From: Margaritifera margaritifera
Taxonomy: Eukaryota > Mollusca > Bivalvia > Unionida > Margaritiferidae
Direction of reading: 5' to 3'
DNA length: 64,000 nt
Assembly: GCA_029931535.1 (NCBI GenBank)
Contig: JAQPZY010001536.1
Span: 2,611,001-2,675,000, forward strand
Every line of letters begins with the position of its first letter. The stretch's first letter is position 1. Positions 49,441-62,194 of this stretch are shown piece after piece. A program made the position numbers and the translations under genes. The notes beneath the pieces were generated by a model, which did not search any database, was not told the DNA's origin, and saw nothing but the letters and a program-made list of their open reading frames with translations.

Positions 49441-49516
49441 CTCCTCTGGAGTCCCTGGGAGGCCCATTCCACTAGAGTCCCTGTGCGGCTCCCCCTACTG
49501 GAGTCCCTGGGCGGGT
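49441..49516. repeat. Short tandem GC-rich repeat, three copies
   Basis: CTGGAGTCCCTGGG-type units recur about every 30 bases, alternating with GGC(T/C)CC segments. Confidence 0.75.
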
Positions 49517-51187
49517 GTACGGTTGAATGTGCGAAAATTACAGTAACATTTCTGCATATTTCTTCACCAAAATGTGTACATGCAGACACAGCAGGAAGAC
49601 ATATAATATATGCAACAGTTGTGAGGTGGGGGCGTGGGATGGTGGGGAAATGGGAGTATATGCTGTAAAGAGCTATGGCATTTGCAATAGTGTTTCATGG
49701 AAGTAGCTCAAATTTACATTTGAATTCAAATTTAAGATTCGTGTACTACATAAAACCCAAGCATATTAAAAGTGCTTAAATAATAATTCTATGCAATTGA
49801 TCTAGCAATTTTTTAAGGGGTCTTTTAAAGGGTTTTAAGGGGTTTTTTAAATTTTTTAATACATTTCTGGCAAAGGATCCGTATAATTGACTTGTTTGAA
49901 AAGAAATGGTAAACTCACTTTTCTCTTTTAATAAATGTGACTTAAAAGACCCAAACTAAAGGAGAAACATTTTTCATTATAACACTAGTGCTGGCAAAAT
50001 TTAAAGTGTAAAAGAACTTGACGGATACCTAAAGGAAAATTATGAATAACACCGTCAGACCCAAATCATTTGGTATTATACCATTTCACTGTTTGACCCT
50101 CACAATATATAACCATTTAGGACGAAAAGTTTCCGTAAACGTCTCTGGTCAATGTTCGCTTTGAAATAAATTAAAGGAAAGGCTAGTGTTGGGTGTACGT
50201 GTTATTCTGTATGCATATGCTTATCTGTGGCTTAGGCTTTGGTATCTTTCTGATACACATATATTTTATGAAAATCTTGACTGAAGCAACTTTTTCAGAT
50301 GAAATTGTTACAGAGATGAACGTCTTGATATTTTAACCCATTTGTTTGGTTTTCTTTTGTTTTCGTTTGTTATTTTATTTATTTATTTTTATTTTTTTTG
50401 GTAGTGTTTTTGCGGAATTATATAATCAGAAGCAAAGGATGAGAATTCTTTCCCTAGAAGTCTTATCAATCCAAGAAAGTCTCTAATTATGGTTTGAGAT
50501 GCGAGGACAAGCTGCGCATGCAAGCCACATTTATTTTTTATGAATTGTAAATTTGTATGGATTAATTTGATAATAAACAGAATGTACTGTGTTACTGATT
50601 TTATGCAATATCGCTTCTTTTTCTGCTGGATTTTTCTCTGACTGTTAATGAATGTAGCACTCATAAAAGTGTGATTCCCATGCTTTGTAGTTCGGTATGT
50701 TAGCGATATGTCGAACAATTAAGGCTGCCTAATATTGTCTCACCGGAAGCACCAGAATGTTATTATTCCAATCACAATTTATGTACCAATAGGATTTTGT
50801 ATTTTGCCGCATTTGCAGCTTCCAGGTTAATCCTACGGATCTGACCTCGAATTTATGCCGATAGCTGCTATTTGTACCACCTCGATCATTTACACAACAA
50901 TGATTGACCGAGAAGCTGCGAATGCATCGAACGACTTTATCATTCGCAACATCTTGGCCAGTTCTACGGTCAATACTATCATAGAAATAGCCCAGGTGGT
51001 CCAAATAGATTGAGGTGTATTTTTTTGCGAAGAAATTTCCGGTCAACAAAATGTATGATTTTTCTTTAAATTATTGCGTCGACATACATCCGAGGCATAT
51101 ATTTGTCTCGCAGAAATAGTCAAGGTGGTCCGAATGTTTTTGCTGGTGCTTTGAATCCATGAAATTGAACACATGTTTGATAATTGT

Positions 51188-51236
51188 TTTTGTTTTTTTT
51201 TTTTGGGGGGGGTGTTTTTTTTTGGGGGGGGGGGTC
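51188..51236 (+). repeat. Poly(T)/poly(G) tract
   Basis: T and G homopolymer runs alternate twice (T13 G8 TG T9 G10 approximately). Confidence 0.9.
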
Positions 51237-51832
51237 TCCACTTAATATACCATATCCTACGCTTCAGTATCTGACAAGCGGGTTCATTTCCATTAAAGCA
51301 ATCAACAATCTGTTTAAATATTCAGTATTTCCTGCTCGAATTCACTTGATTTATTTATGTGTACCTCTTTCTCAAGGAGAGAGATTCCCAGAGTTCTTCG
51401 TTTCTCACTATTTTAATAAACCACTTAAATTTATTTGCAGTTAACGGTATTTAACCCAATTTAAGCAGGATATTTTCCTTTAAATACTTTCGTGCTTGAA
51501 TTACTAAGGATTCATTTAAATAATCCTCGTTTTCCTATCCGTATAATGCATGAATATTAGCTCAGTAAATGAAGGCAAATAGGCTGAATGTCAGACTGGT
51601 CTTCGAATAAGAAGAGGATTGTCAGCTATATATTGTAGGAATTTTTAGTGCAGAGAGAAGTCTTTCAGTTGAGAAGAGTCCACAAATGTTATGAATAAGT
51701 GGATGGAGTAAGATATTTATGTAGGTGCACCTTTGTGTCGAGTCTTGCATACTAAGATAGACACGTGGTATTTGAGTTTGTCATGAACAGAGCGCCAATC
51801 TAACTTCCTGAACATTTCACAAGAGGTTGTTG

Positions 51833-51883
<51 letters not shown>

Positions 51884-52108
51884 TTAATGTCTTGATGTTA
51901 AGAGGATAACATATTTTGCATTAAAAGCTAATTTTGAAAAGAGTCCTCATCAAAATGTAAACATTCTACATTCTTATATACATCATTTAAAAATAGTACT
52001 CCTATTTAAAGATCTGACTAAAATGATATGTACAATAGCAGAGGATGATTTCATTATTTTAAAACAATAAAAGAAGAGGCAAATCTGGACATCATTAGGG
52101 GTGAGTCA

Positions 52109-52216
52109 GCAGGCAATCAAGATACCCGACACAGCTAGGCAATCAAGATACCCGACACAGCAGGCAATCAAGATACCCGACATAGCTAGGCAATCAAGAT
52201 ACCCGACACAGCTAGG
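52109..52216. repeat. 23-26-bp tandem array, 4 copies, in the LINE 3' region
   Basis: The unit GGCAATCAAGATACCCGACA followed by CAGCTA occurs four times; one copy lacks three bases. Confidence 0.93.
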
Positions 52217-52471
52217 CATTTCTTGAAATAGGAAAAGCGAGATCGTGGGATGAAAAGGTAGTGGTTTGAAAGAGAACGAAGATCACTGTCATATATTAGC
52301 GGTTAGATGAGATATGATAGATAATCAGGTACAAGGCCATTGACCGCTTTCTGCATCATGCAACCTTTCAGCAATGCAAAGCGTTCACAAAACGGTAACC
52401 AATTTAATGTAGAGAACATTTCAGAAGATGAAGATATAAGTTTTTTATAATTATTCGGGTAACTAGTTGTG

Positions 52472-52684
52472 GCAACTTAGTACACGTATCAGTTTGACCG
52501 ATACTGCATTTGCCCCAGATTGTACAATTAGTACACGCATCAGCTGAACCGATACTGCATTTTTATCCCGGATTGTACAACTTAGTACACGTATCAGTTT
52601 GACCGATACTGCATTTGCCCCAGATTGTACAACTTAGTACACGTATCAGTTTGACCGATACTGCATTTGCCACAGATTGTACAA
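52472..52684. repeat. 52-bp tandem array, 4 copies, inside the LINE
   Basis: The unit contains CTTAGTACACGTATCAGTTT, GACCGATACTGCATTTGCCC and CAGATTGTACAA. The second copy is more diverged. The array lies between the LEYGC-like block and the LNWLP block of the LINE fossil. Confidence 0.93.
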
Positions 52685-53043
52685 TATCAATCTGGATGCT
52701 CGTTATAAGAATTTGTTTATTCTCTTAGTGTCCTTTTTTATGCATTACCCTAAATGATGCAACCATACTCAGTAAGACGTTGAATGTAGGTATTAAAGAG
52801 ACGTTTGTGAACATCTGCTGGAATTTATGAGGATATACGTTTTATCGGTACACTTTTAGTTGAAATTATCGAACAAAGCTGATGGCTTGTTGCAATGTAG
52901 ATTTTGATCTATAGATACTCCAGAATGTTGCTGAACAGAAACGTTTATCAGTTGAATACCTTCCATAGATAATCTCAGGTTCGGTTTATCAGCCAGTCCT
53001 TGTCGCGTACCAATTGTTATACAAGTAGGTTCATTTGTTTTCT

Positions 53044-53262
53044 ATGGGTGGACATCAGGTGATTAGCTTTACACTATTCCGTGGGTTGACATCATGTGAT
53101 TAGATTTACACTATTCCGTGGGTTGACATCATGCGATTAGATTTACACTATTCCGTGGGTTGACATCATGAGATTAGATTTACACTATTCCGTGGGTTGA
53201 CATCATGCGATTAGATTTACACTATTCCGTGGGTTGACATCATGAGATTAGATTTACACTGT
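53044..53262. repeat. 37-bp tandem array, 6 copies, derived from LINE RT coding sequence
   Basis: The unit is GTGGGTTGACATCATGAGAT plus TAGATTTACACTATTCC. On the minus strand it encodes CKSNLMMSTHG, which corresponds to the conserved N-L-M-x-x-N/T segment before the KT motif in this LINE class. A single RT position has therefore been multiplied six times. Confidence 0.93.
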
Positions 53263-54630
53263 TTTAAAATAAGGACCAAGTCCTTTTGCAGTTTGATCTC
53301 AAAATGGTCTGTTGCTTTCCCAGAGGAATGAATAGTTAGTATGATTCGAATGGGGATCATTTATATAAAGTATAAATAGAATAGAACCTTAATAGACACA
53401 CGTGGAATGCCTTGAGTGTATATTAGCTAGATTGAAAGTTGCTTTTGTTTTTTAACTGAAGTCAGTTGTTTATGATTATCGTGCTATGATTTAAACCATG
53501 AGTGTGTGGAGTGGGAGCGTCGGTATAACGATATTTTTGTTTATTTCTTTCCCAAGTACAATAGTGCAGTCCACAAGATCAAAGATTTTTTTCTAAATCA
53601 AGATTTACAGCTTCAATAATATCGTTGTTATCGATTCATTTATAAGTTTCGGCAAAGCAGTTTAACAAGAATGCTGGGATTGAAATCCTCATTGAGATGC
53701 GTTTAAAACGTATGTTTATTAGGGTAACAAGAAAGTGGTGGGCAATATGCTTTTCAAATAGTCAAGAAACAGCAGAGGGGGTCGATAAATATATGTAATT
53801 GGAGGGATCAGTTTTGTTGCCACCTTTATGTATAGGATGAACTTTAGTTTGTTTGAATGCTTGCGTGAAGACTCCAGTTGGTTCGTTAACTCTGTGATAG
53901 ATTCAGAAATAATATAGATATATATATTTTTTTAATAAAGCCTTTTTGGATTAATCCATCGGTATCAGTTGATTTATTTTTGTATCCAAATCGCGAAGAT
54001 ATTTTAAAATCTCATTTTCTGATATTAATGGTAGTCGTAAGTAGGTATTAGGGGTAACCTTTCATTTACAAAAAATCTCAATGTACCAATAGTCATTTCT
54101 GGAAGAGGGTTCAATGACAATATGCATGGAAGAAAAAACAATGAAATCAGTAAGCTTTTCAGTAATATCATTGACATGTAGTTCATTGATGGTGTCAATG
54201 CTGTTCTCAGTGTTATGGTACCAAAATGACTCCAGATCGATTTAACATACTTAGAGATTAGATTTAAAAGAGTAGCTTCTTTTAGCTTGTGTAATATGAT
54301 GTTTGTAATTATTTGTACAGTACCTTCTAGTTTTCCCAGTCTTTTAACAACGAAACATGTATCTAAACTTTCTGTACTTCAACTACTAATATTTCAGAGG
54401 AAAACTACTCACGATGTTCGATTTAGCCACTCGTTTCTCTTGTACAGGAGGATGTGTGTTTGAAATGTGTATAAAGACAGAGTAATCTTTTGAAAGTCAT
54501 TGGTCTATATCATTTGAAGAAGGAATGGTAAACAAAGCATTTACAAGTTCTCTAAGAAAGTCAATTACACAAAATTTGCCAAAAGGCAGCAAGTAAGTGA
54601 TAATTGTTTATGGTGTTTGCCTGCTGTTGT

Positions 54631-54697
<67 letters not shown>
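54631..54697. repeat. (TA)n microsatellite inside the LINE
   Basis: About 33 TA units just after the endonuclease block, on the side of the RT linker. Confidence 0.97.
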
Positions 54698-54700
<3 letters not shown>

Positions 54701-55885
54701 TATTTTTGGCGATATTTTACTTGTAATGCACACAGAGTAATGGTCACATTTTATGAAGGCTGTTACGAAACAATCAGTAAAGAGTTCTGGGTCTGATAAA
54801 TAAATATGATCTCTCGTATTGGAGAAATTAGACAAGCTGGTGTAGATCAAACAGCTGAATGAGGCTATGCCATTTATTATTAGTACATGGGAGGTAATTT
54901 ATGTTGCAATGATCCAGAATTATTATATCAAATTTTGTACTAGTAACACAATTAAGTTCGGCTTCAAATAAGTCAATCCAACATGAAGGAGAGTTGGGAA
55001 CCCGACATACTATACATAAAAATAAATGTTTTTCTTCAAGAGTGTTGAATAGTTTCTTCGATCCACATATTTTCGATATCACTGATCTCATTGTGGTTAT
55101 GTCTTTTTGTTGTTGATATGATCAGGAAGCTACAATTGATCAATTTTGCGTTCTGGGCTGTAACCCTGTATACTGATGGACTTACCCCCAGTAGTTTTGT
55201 TCAGAACCGTTTCACAGTGCTCAAACATTAATCCTGTTATTCGTCAAGTATAACTCAGTTTCTTCAACTTTAGAAGTTAAATGTATGGCATCCAAGTTCT
55301 CGTCTTTGCCCCAGGAACTGCAAAACTGTATATAGCTGGATTTCAGAATGCCTTGCAGATGTATTAAGGATATTAGTATTTGGGATTGACTTGGATATAA
55401 GACGTGGAACATGTATAACAATAGATGATGGTGGACTGGTAACCTGCGTTGCCACTGAAGTGTTAGTCTGTCAAGACTTTGATTCACGCCCTTATCTTTA
55501 CAGCCTGTAAGATTTTTTTTTATATTTACGCGCACTCGGGAGAAGGAAGAGGAGGGTCTTATACAATGCTCACAAATAAAGTTCAAAATAGTGTATAGAA
55601 TAAAATAATAAAATTCTGCCTCTATAAACTCACTCTCTGCAGTGCCCTAATGGAATTGCGTGCTTATGTATGGGTCGGTAAAATCCGTATCGTTGATTAT
55701 GTAACAGGAAGTACTTGTTTTGTGATTATTCGAGCTGCAAATATAACAGTATATGTAACGGTGCCATTGAAGTACTCGATATCGCATTTCTCGATTAGCA
55801 CGGGTTTCGATAGCAAAGATTGTTAGGACGTGCTGGCGGTCGGTGCCAGTTTTGTGTCTGATAGTCCCGACCGTCTTAACTATGT

Positions 55886-55935
55886 GTTTTTTTTTTGTTT
55901 TTTTTTGTTTGGGGGGGTTGGGGTTTTTTTTTTTC
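55886..55935 (+). repeat. Poly(T)/poly(G) tract
   Basis: T runs, a G7-TT-G4 stretch, then a further T run. Confidence 0.88.
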
Positions 55936-56124
55936 TTACCCCGTGCCGGTGATGGGGAAGGATTTACTTTGGTTTATTTCAGTATTGGATGAACATAATC
56001 TGTGTTGTTTAGCAGTTTTACAGTGTCCTTATCGCCCTAGTGCATGAAAATACATGTCAAGGATTTTACTGTTGGCAAGGAAAAAACAATCAAAATTGCG
56101 GATAAATGTTACATTCATCTTATG

Positions 56125-56365
56125 ACATGTCTTCAAGGGCTCTGTCATAACGGCTGATATTAACATGTATTATTCGCTCTGCCATAAGGTCTGATATTAA
56201 CATGTTGTATTGGCTCTATCATAAGATCAGATATTAACATCTTGTCTTGGCTCTGTCAGAAGGTTTAATATTAATATGCTGTCTTGTCTCTGTCATAAAG
56301 ACTAACATTAACATGTCTTGGCTTTGTCATTAGGTCTAATAATAACATGCTGTCTTGGTAATAAT
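56125..56365. repeat. Diverged 38-bp minisatellite, about six copies
   Basis: GGCTCTGTCATAAGGTCTGA followed by TATTAACATGTTGTCTT recurs with many substitutions and indels; older than the other arrays in the window. Confidence 0.8.
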
Positions 56366-57339
56366 CTTGAGACAAAGACATGATATTTGGTTTGTGTCGG
56401 TAAAAGTACTCAGTCACAAATAGTACATACAATAACAGCTAAATCAGTGTTAAAAAAATTCATCAACAAATTTGGGCACTTGAAGACCATATATTTCCTG
56501 TTATCAAATACACAACGAAAAGTGTATGTTATTGAGCGAGTTTTGTCAGGATGACACAAGTAATGCGATCGTATCCGTTTTCCGCAAAAGGAAATCTGCG
56601 TGGCCGATTTACGACAAGTCGTAAGTCGTAAATCACCTAAGATTTTGCAATATGCTTCTCGTTGACTTTACCATTTTCTTTCACACGACTGTTATTACAA
56701 TTATTAAAATTGCCTCAGTATTTCCCTTTTCATTATTTATTAAGCGACAGAAGTCACATTCAAGTCAATTTTACAAACAATTTATGCAGAAGTTCATATC
56801 GCTTAGATACACTTAGCTAACAAGTGATGTCATATCAATGACGCCATAATGTAATGATCATATCATTTCGAGCTGCACAGTAAGCATGATCTTTACAAAA
56901 ATGAACATCGTTAATATCAATCAAGAGACTTGTAATTATATTTTTCCTTTAACTGGAGATGAACATGAATTAAAGATGCTAGAATATTAAACACTTTCTT
57001 TTTTTCCGAAATCTACTCAGTGACTCATACATGTTCATGTATCAGTCAGACAGATATTTGCTTATTCATCTTGATATTTGTAAAGCAAACACGAATTTAA
57101 ATCACAAAACGCCAAGCATCCCGCTTACAAAATGATGACGTTTCCACTAATTAGAGTCCTTAAATTAATTGAAAATATTGAACACACTTTGGTCAATGTC
57201 TTGCCTAATTAGAGATCATGTTATCAATAAAGAAACAATGTAAAACAGATCTTATCCTAACTATGACTTCTGATGTGTTCATGTCGGTTGAGTTTTTGCT
57301 GTCTTATGTTTGACTTTTTGCGCCATACAAGACGTCTAA

Positions 57340-57790
57340 AAGTTTTGAAACATGACGCTTTAGCATTTAAATCAGCATCGATTCATGGCCTTTTTGTCCT
57401 ATCCTCTTAGACAGAGAGTGTTTGCTGATCGAGTGGTCAAGTACAGTATCTGACTGATAACCCTACAATAAAAGACTAATGCTTCCTAAGCAACACTCAA
57501 GAGGGTTCTTCGAGTACGGCTCAGATGGCCATATGCCGCCAAGTCGACAAACGAACCATATCGATTTTGCTGACAATAAAACTATACTCCAAGTCACCTC
57601 GTACCACAAACTCTGTCTGTCACTTCTTTCAATACTGTATGACTAGAAAGGCGAGTCCATTTTGGCATCGACTTTTGAAATATTAGTTTGAAGAGTGACA
57701 CATATTATGTATCACTTACGCCTCTTTGTTACTTTCACGTACTTAAAGTATAATCAAATGCAAAACTATCGGAATAAAAAAGATGATAAA
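57340..57790 (+). repeat. Dispersed repeat module R1, copy 3
   Basis: AGAGTGTTTGCTGATCG, CTGACTGATAACCCTAC, ATGCTTCCTAAGCAACACTC, GATGGCCATATGCCGCCAAG and ATCGACTTTTGAAATATT align with copies 1 and 2 in order. Confidence 0.65.
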
Positions 57791-58555
57791 ATATTATCAG
57801 CTGACTTGTAATAAGTAAAATGTCTTGGCGAGACTGATACAAGAGATAAAATATATGTAGATTATTTAAAAGAGCACTATGTAAGCTGGTTTTATTTGCA
57901 CACCATAACGACCAGAAGACAACTCATTTTAAAAAATCCAATATTTGGTTCAGATATCTCGAATTTTCCTGCAGGACAGCTAATCGTCAAATGATAGCAG
58001 CATTATTATCAACCTATTGCTGGTGTGCGTGTATGCGTAATTCTGTTTTTTTTTTTTTCTCTCACTATTTTAATATTTAAAACATAAGTTCGTACTGCCT
58101 TACTTAGTCCATGATCGACAACAAAGGCGTACTTACAGATGCTCGCTATATTTTCAACGATTCTGTTCAATTAATGGTTATGCATTTATATATGCATTAA
58201 CTATAGTCTATGTTAAAGAAGGAAAACTTTCTTAGATGGTGATCATGCCAATGCATTATCTTCATTTCTATTAATACGGTATATATTGAAAATCTTGTCG
58301 CTGAAAACGTTTTATTTGAACAACTTTGGAAGCAATAACGTTCTTGTAACCTAGTGGAACATACCTTATAAAGCGACATCACTTTACGCAGAGAACACTA
58401 TTATCACACAGTCTCTAATGCAATTATTTGTTCCGTAGTTCTATTTAAATTTAGAAAGACTAAGTGATTTCAAGATGCGATGTAATGCGTGTATCTTAAT
58501 AAGGATACCAACAGATGAGAAACACAAGCAACATTTGGTTGTTTAGTAGAAGTAA

Positions 58556-58557
<2 letters not shown>

Positions 58558-58631
<74 letters not shown>
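58558..58631. repeat. (TA)n microsatellite
   Basis: About 36 TA units. Confidence 0.96.
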
Positions 58632-58634
<3 letters not shown>

Positions 58635-58944
58635 GGAGAGATTGGTAATTAAAAACAATTGTCGTTCTATCAGAAGAGATCAGTACATGAAGCTTACATT
58701 AGTCAATTTCGCATAAGAGAATTTTGCGAGAGGAAATGCTTCACGGAGATTAGGGTTAGGTCTGGTTCCATATCGTTTTTTGTTTCATCTTAGCCAATGC
58801 AGCAAAATTGAAAACTAATCTTTAATAAAGTTGCCAAGTCAGTATGCAGGTAATGCTCAAACAATCATCTCGTTTTTTCATTTCATTTGTAATACGTATA
58901 CCTATGCAATTTACTCTCCCCAGAAAGATGTACAACTCCCACAT

Positions 58945-59105
58945 GACATCGCAGCAGCAGTTCATCTCACTACGCGGAAACATATCCGCTACCCTGCCAT
59001 CTTTATATGAAGTTTAACACTGATTGCAATCAATAGTACGCACTGAAAGGAAACGAAGTCTTCGCAGTAATATTGGTTCGTGATCAATGTGACCTGATTA
59101 CCTCA
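58945..59105 (+). repeat. Dispersed repeat module R2, copy 3
   Basis: TTCATCTCACTACGCGGAAA, CCGCTACC, TTATATGAAGTTT, TGATTGCAATCAAT and GAAAGGAAACGAAGT align with copy 1 at 16,620. Confidence 0.5.
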
Positions 59106-59266
59106 TATTTTACTCGGGTAACAGTGAGCTCAGCGTTACGAATGTGACACACCAGATATGTGAAAAAGTCCATGTTATACACATCACAGCATAGACTGAG
59201 TATTCTCTGTGTAAGCGATGATATCAAGTCTACTCTATCAGTCAAATAGAGGTATAGTTAAACACG

Positions 59267-59269
<3 letters not shown>

Positions 59270-59336
<67 letters not shown>
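59270..59336. repeat. (TA)n microsatellite
   Basis: About 33 TA units. Confidence 0.96.
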
Positions 59337-59338
<2 letters not shown>

Positions 59339-59854
59339 CTGGAGTTTATTTATTGGGATATGTTCCCAGCGGCAAGTACTCCTGCTGTATGCTGCTAAAA
59401 GGAATCAAAGAAAAAATTGCTGGATTTTAAAGGTCCAAGAAAATGCAAGACAAAAATTGGATTTAGCTATTTTCCTTATTTCCTCGTATTGTCTTAATTT
59501 AAATATAGTCAGCTTGTACTGACAGGTAAATAACATTTGTCATCTTCAAAAGGTTTGGTCCTATTTACATTGGAGCATATGACAATTTTAGATGACAGTA
59601 AACTGAACTTAACAAATGTGCTTTTTCTGAGGTTTCTTTTTCGACTTTAATTAGTTTACCTGGTTGCCATTGTAAAGAATTACCTGAATAGCAGTGTGTA
59701 TTAACAGAGCTTCCCTGGATTAAAATGACTACATGTTAGGATTTTACCCTGTTAGTCTCGTTTGAAATTCAATTTGGAAAATCGAAGAAATCTACGAAAA
59801 TCAAACTCATAATTCGTATTTAGCAGTAAATGCTTTAAAGTCACAATATCGCTG

Positions 59855-60007
59855 ATAAAAAAAGAAACACGGCTACTGAAACTCCAATAACTAAACCGAA
59901 GAAACACGGCTACTGAAACTCCAATAACTAAACCGAAGAAACACGGCTACTGAAACTCCAATAACTAAACCGAAGAAACACGGCTACTGAAACTCCAATA
60001 ACGAAAC
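59855..60007. repeat. 37-bp minisatellite, 4 copies
   Basis: GAAACACGGCTACTGAAACT followed by CCAATAACTAAACCGAA is repeated almost without change, so the array is young. Confidence 0.95.
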
Positions 60008-60009
60008 CA

Positions 60010-60590
60010 GCTGAATATGAACAATTACATGAACAATTTGGGACATTCAAATTATCATGATATATCTTACAATTGGTGTAGATTTTAACAATCGGAAACA
60101 ATATTTACGTAGGACCTGGGATATTTGATGATCAACATGTCAGAAACGGCCTCTGCGCTATGACGAGATTCATCAGAAATGTAAAGCTTGATTCATCTCT
60201 GAAAGTGAATCTGTGCAAACAATAGCAATCAGATATTTCCTCCTTGCAAGGGGAAAGAGATTAGGATGTATGAATTTCTTGGTCAGGGGCATTTATTTGC
60301 CTATACAAGCGAGGTCCAGCATTTTTGTACTATTTTATAGCTGAGCCTGTGTTTGAAACAACACAAATGTCGGTTATTGTGTTTTTTAAAAATATCTTTG
60401 TTTACTAAATAGAGGAAGATATACGTAGTAATGAAATAAATATCCAGAAAATTAACTTTATAAATGAATATACTAGTCCTGCCACCATTCCTTTTGTTGT
60501 ATTAGCTTCTCATTGTTATTGCAACTGATGTTTACTAGCTCAGCTAATACAACGTCCTGATAAGGTCCATACCCAAACTCTGCAATTAGA

Positions 60591-60630
<40 letters not shown>

Positions 60631-61515
60631 ACCACCCGTTCAATTAAGGGCGAATTTAACTACTGTTTCGATATTTCAATACAAGCTACCAAGGACTGAC
60701 ATCAGGAATAATATATTTTCATTGGTATATCTAAAAGTAATAATGTGTGTACAACTAGTGATCAAACTGAACTTCAATTACAATTTTATTTCGAATAACT
60801 TTTTCAACAGCCGTGTAATTCTTGGTCAAGGTCATTCGGTATAGGAGTAACAAGGTACATCGGTGAAATATCGTCAGAGAAAAAGTTGGTCTCACACCAC
60901 AATAACACAATTAACAGTATAAACATTTACAAAAAGAGTATGCAGCGATTTAAATACATAGGAGACAAACACAAAATTGTACAATTTATATAAGGCACGT
61001 AGAATTAATATAAAGCCAGTAATTCTAGAAAGAAACGACACTTAGAATATGTCTCTATTTTGTTACCCCACCTAATTCACATAGATATTCGTGTGTCAAG
61101 TAAATTTGCAATCAATACATAGTTACATTTATCAGGACATTATTGAATTTTAAAAAAAAATGCAAGCACCTTGCATTACAAATTCATGTTTGCTCATAAA
61201 AGAACTAGATTTTGTATAATTCGTATGTTCCCATGGCAGACCAAAGAGTTAAAGTCCAAAAAGTTCACAAGTTTCAAAAAATTTGAAACTTGCTTTAATG
61301 GCATGAACATTTTAACAGGTACAACTAAAATGTATTTTCCTTATTAATGCTATCAAAGTATTTATCACAAATGTATAATTGCAAAACGTTAACAAATGTG
61401 TAAAATTTCAACAATATACATCATGGAATGCCAATATAATCAGGTCATTTAAATATGAACATAAATACGCAAGCCAAATTTTATTTTTCCAGTTGAAGTA
61501 GTTTTGCTTAATCTT
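60010..61515. other. No gene seen; (CA)n at 60,590-60,626
   Basis: No coding sequence is supported. A CA microsatellite is the only structured feature. Confidence 0.45.
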
Positions 61516-61523
61516 GCTCACGT

Positions 61524-61573
61524 TTTTTTTTTTTTTTTTTTTGGTGGGGGGTGGGGGGGTGGGTAGGGGGGGG
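61524..61573 (+). repeat. Poly(T) and G-rich tract with quadruplex potential
   Basis: A run of about 18 T is followed by GG, TG and six or more G runs of three or longer separated by one to two bases, which satisfies the usual four-G3-run quadruplex rule. Confidence 0.85.
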
Positions 61574-62069
61574 TAGACAAGTCAAAGCTCAAAACTATGT
61601 TTAAAAAATCGAATAATTGATATAATGCCCTGAATAGCTGATCAGGTCATCTACATATGTATACAAAGTATAGTCAAGTATAAGATATCTCTTTCAAGTG
61701 GATTTTTATTAATATTGCTAACGAGGTTATTTATTAAAAAGGTCCAAGTTCAAACAAGTTCAAAATATGTCAAATAAAAGTATTTTTTTATATTCTACAG
61801 TGTGTATCACCATCTAATAAAATCCTCAGTGCGGTCTAGTCTTTTAAATTAATACAACATTAAAAAAACTTTTGAATATCGGTGGCACTGAATCTTCGTC
61901 ATATGTATGCATATTTATAATGTAAATCAAGTTAAAATTATTAGAACATTACTCTGAATTGTGAACCTATTTTCCAAGTGACTCACCACAATGTTGAATG
62001 CAAAAGGTCCTAAAGAAAAAAGGACCGAAAAAAGTGAAAAAATATACTTAGTGTCAAAATCTAACTTGG

Positions 62070-62191
<122 letters not shown>

Positions 62192-62194
62192 TGT

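Larger units (their letters stand above)
51836..55590 (-). pseudogene. CR1/Jockey-type LINE fossil with endonuclease, RT and (AAT)n tail
   Basis: Read on the minus strand, a nearly full-length element. The endonuclease part includes SISIQGYSPERK, a FDIIILDHCNINYL block (an altered GDFN motif), LIQLFDLHQLV, DHIYLSDPELFTD and DHYSVCIT (55,586 to 54,720). After a TA tract come HPPVQEKRV (54,428-54,459) and the linker. RT blocks are FKQTKVHPIHKGGNKTDPSN (53,795-53,860), LFEKHIAHHFL (53,724-53,763) and a DNNDIIEAVNLDL block (53,602-53,640). Further on are KQCKSNLMMSTH, GTRQ-ADKPNLRLSM (52,970-53,030), IQRLTEYGCII and the thumb-end LNWLPFCERFALLKGC, VPDYLS, LRSLSNHYLFIPRSR (52,235-52,430). The AAT run at 51,836-51,884 is the expected (ATT)n 3' tail. 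Many stops and frameshifts. Three tandem arrays have grown inside it. LINEs move by target-primed reverse transcription; this copy is inactive. Confidence 0.85.

Noticed and set aside
50729..51049. 106-codon minus-strand ORF
   Set aside because: No recognisable motif and no splice or promoter support; it overlaps the possible Tc1-like repeat region.
50984..51145. Tc1-like end with direct repeats (AGAAATAG-CCAGGTGGTCC at about 50,984 and AGAAATAGTCAAGGTGGTCC at 51,113)
   Set aside because: The two strings are similar and AAGCACCAG occurs near 50,746, but no clear inverted termini or TA duplications could be fixed.
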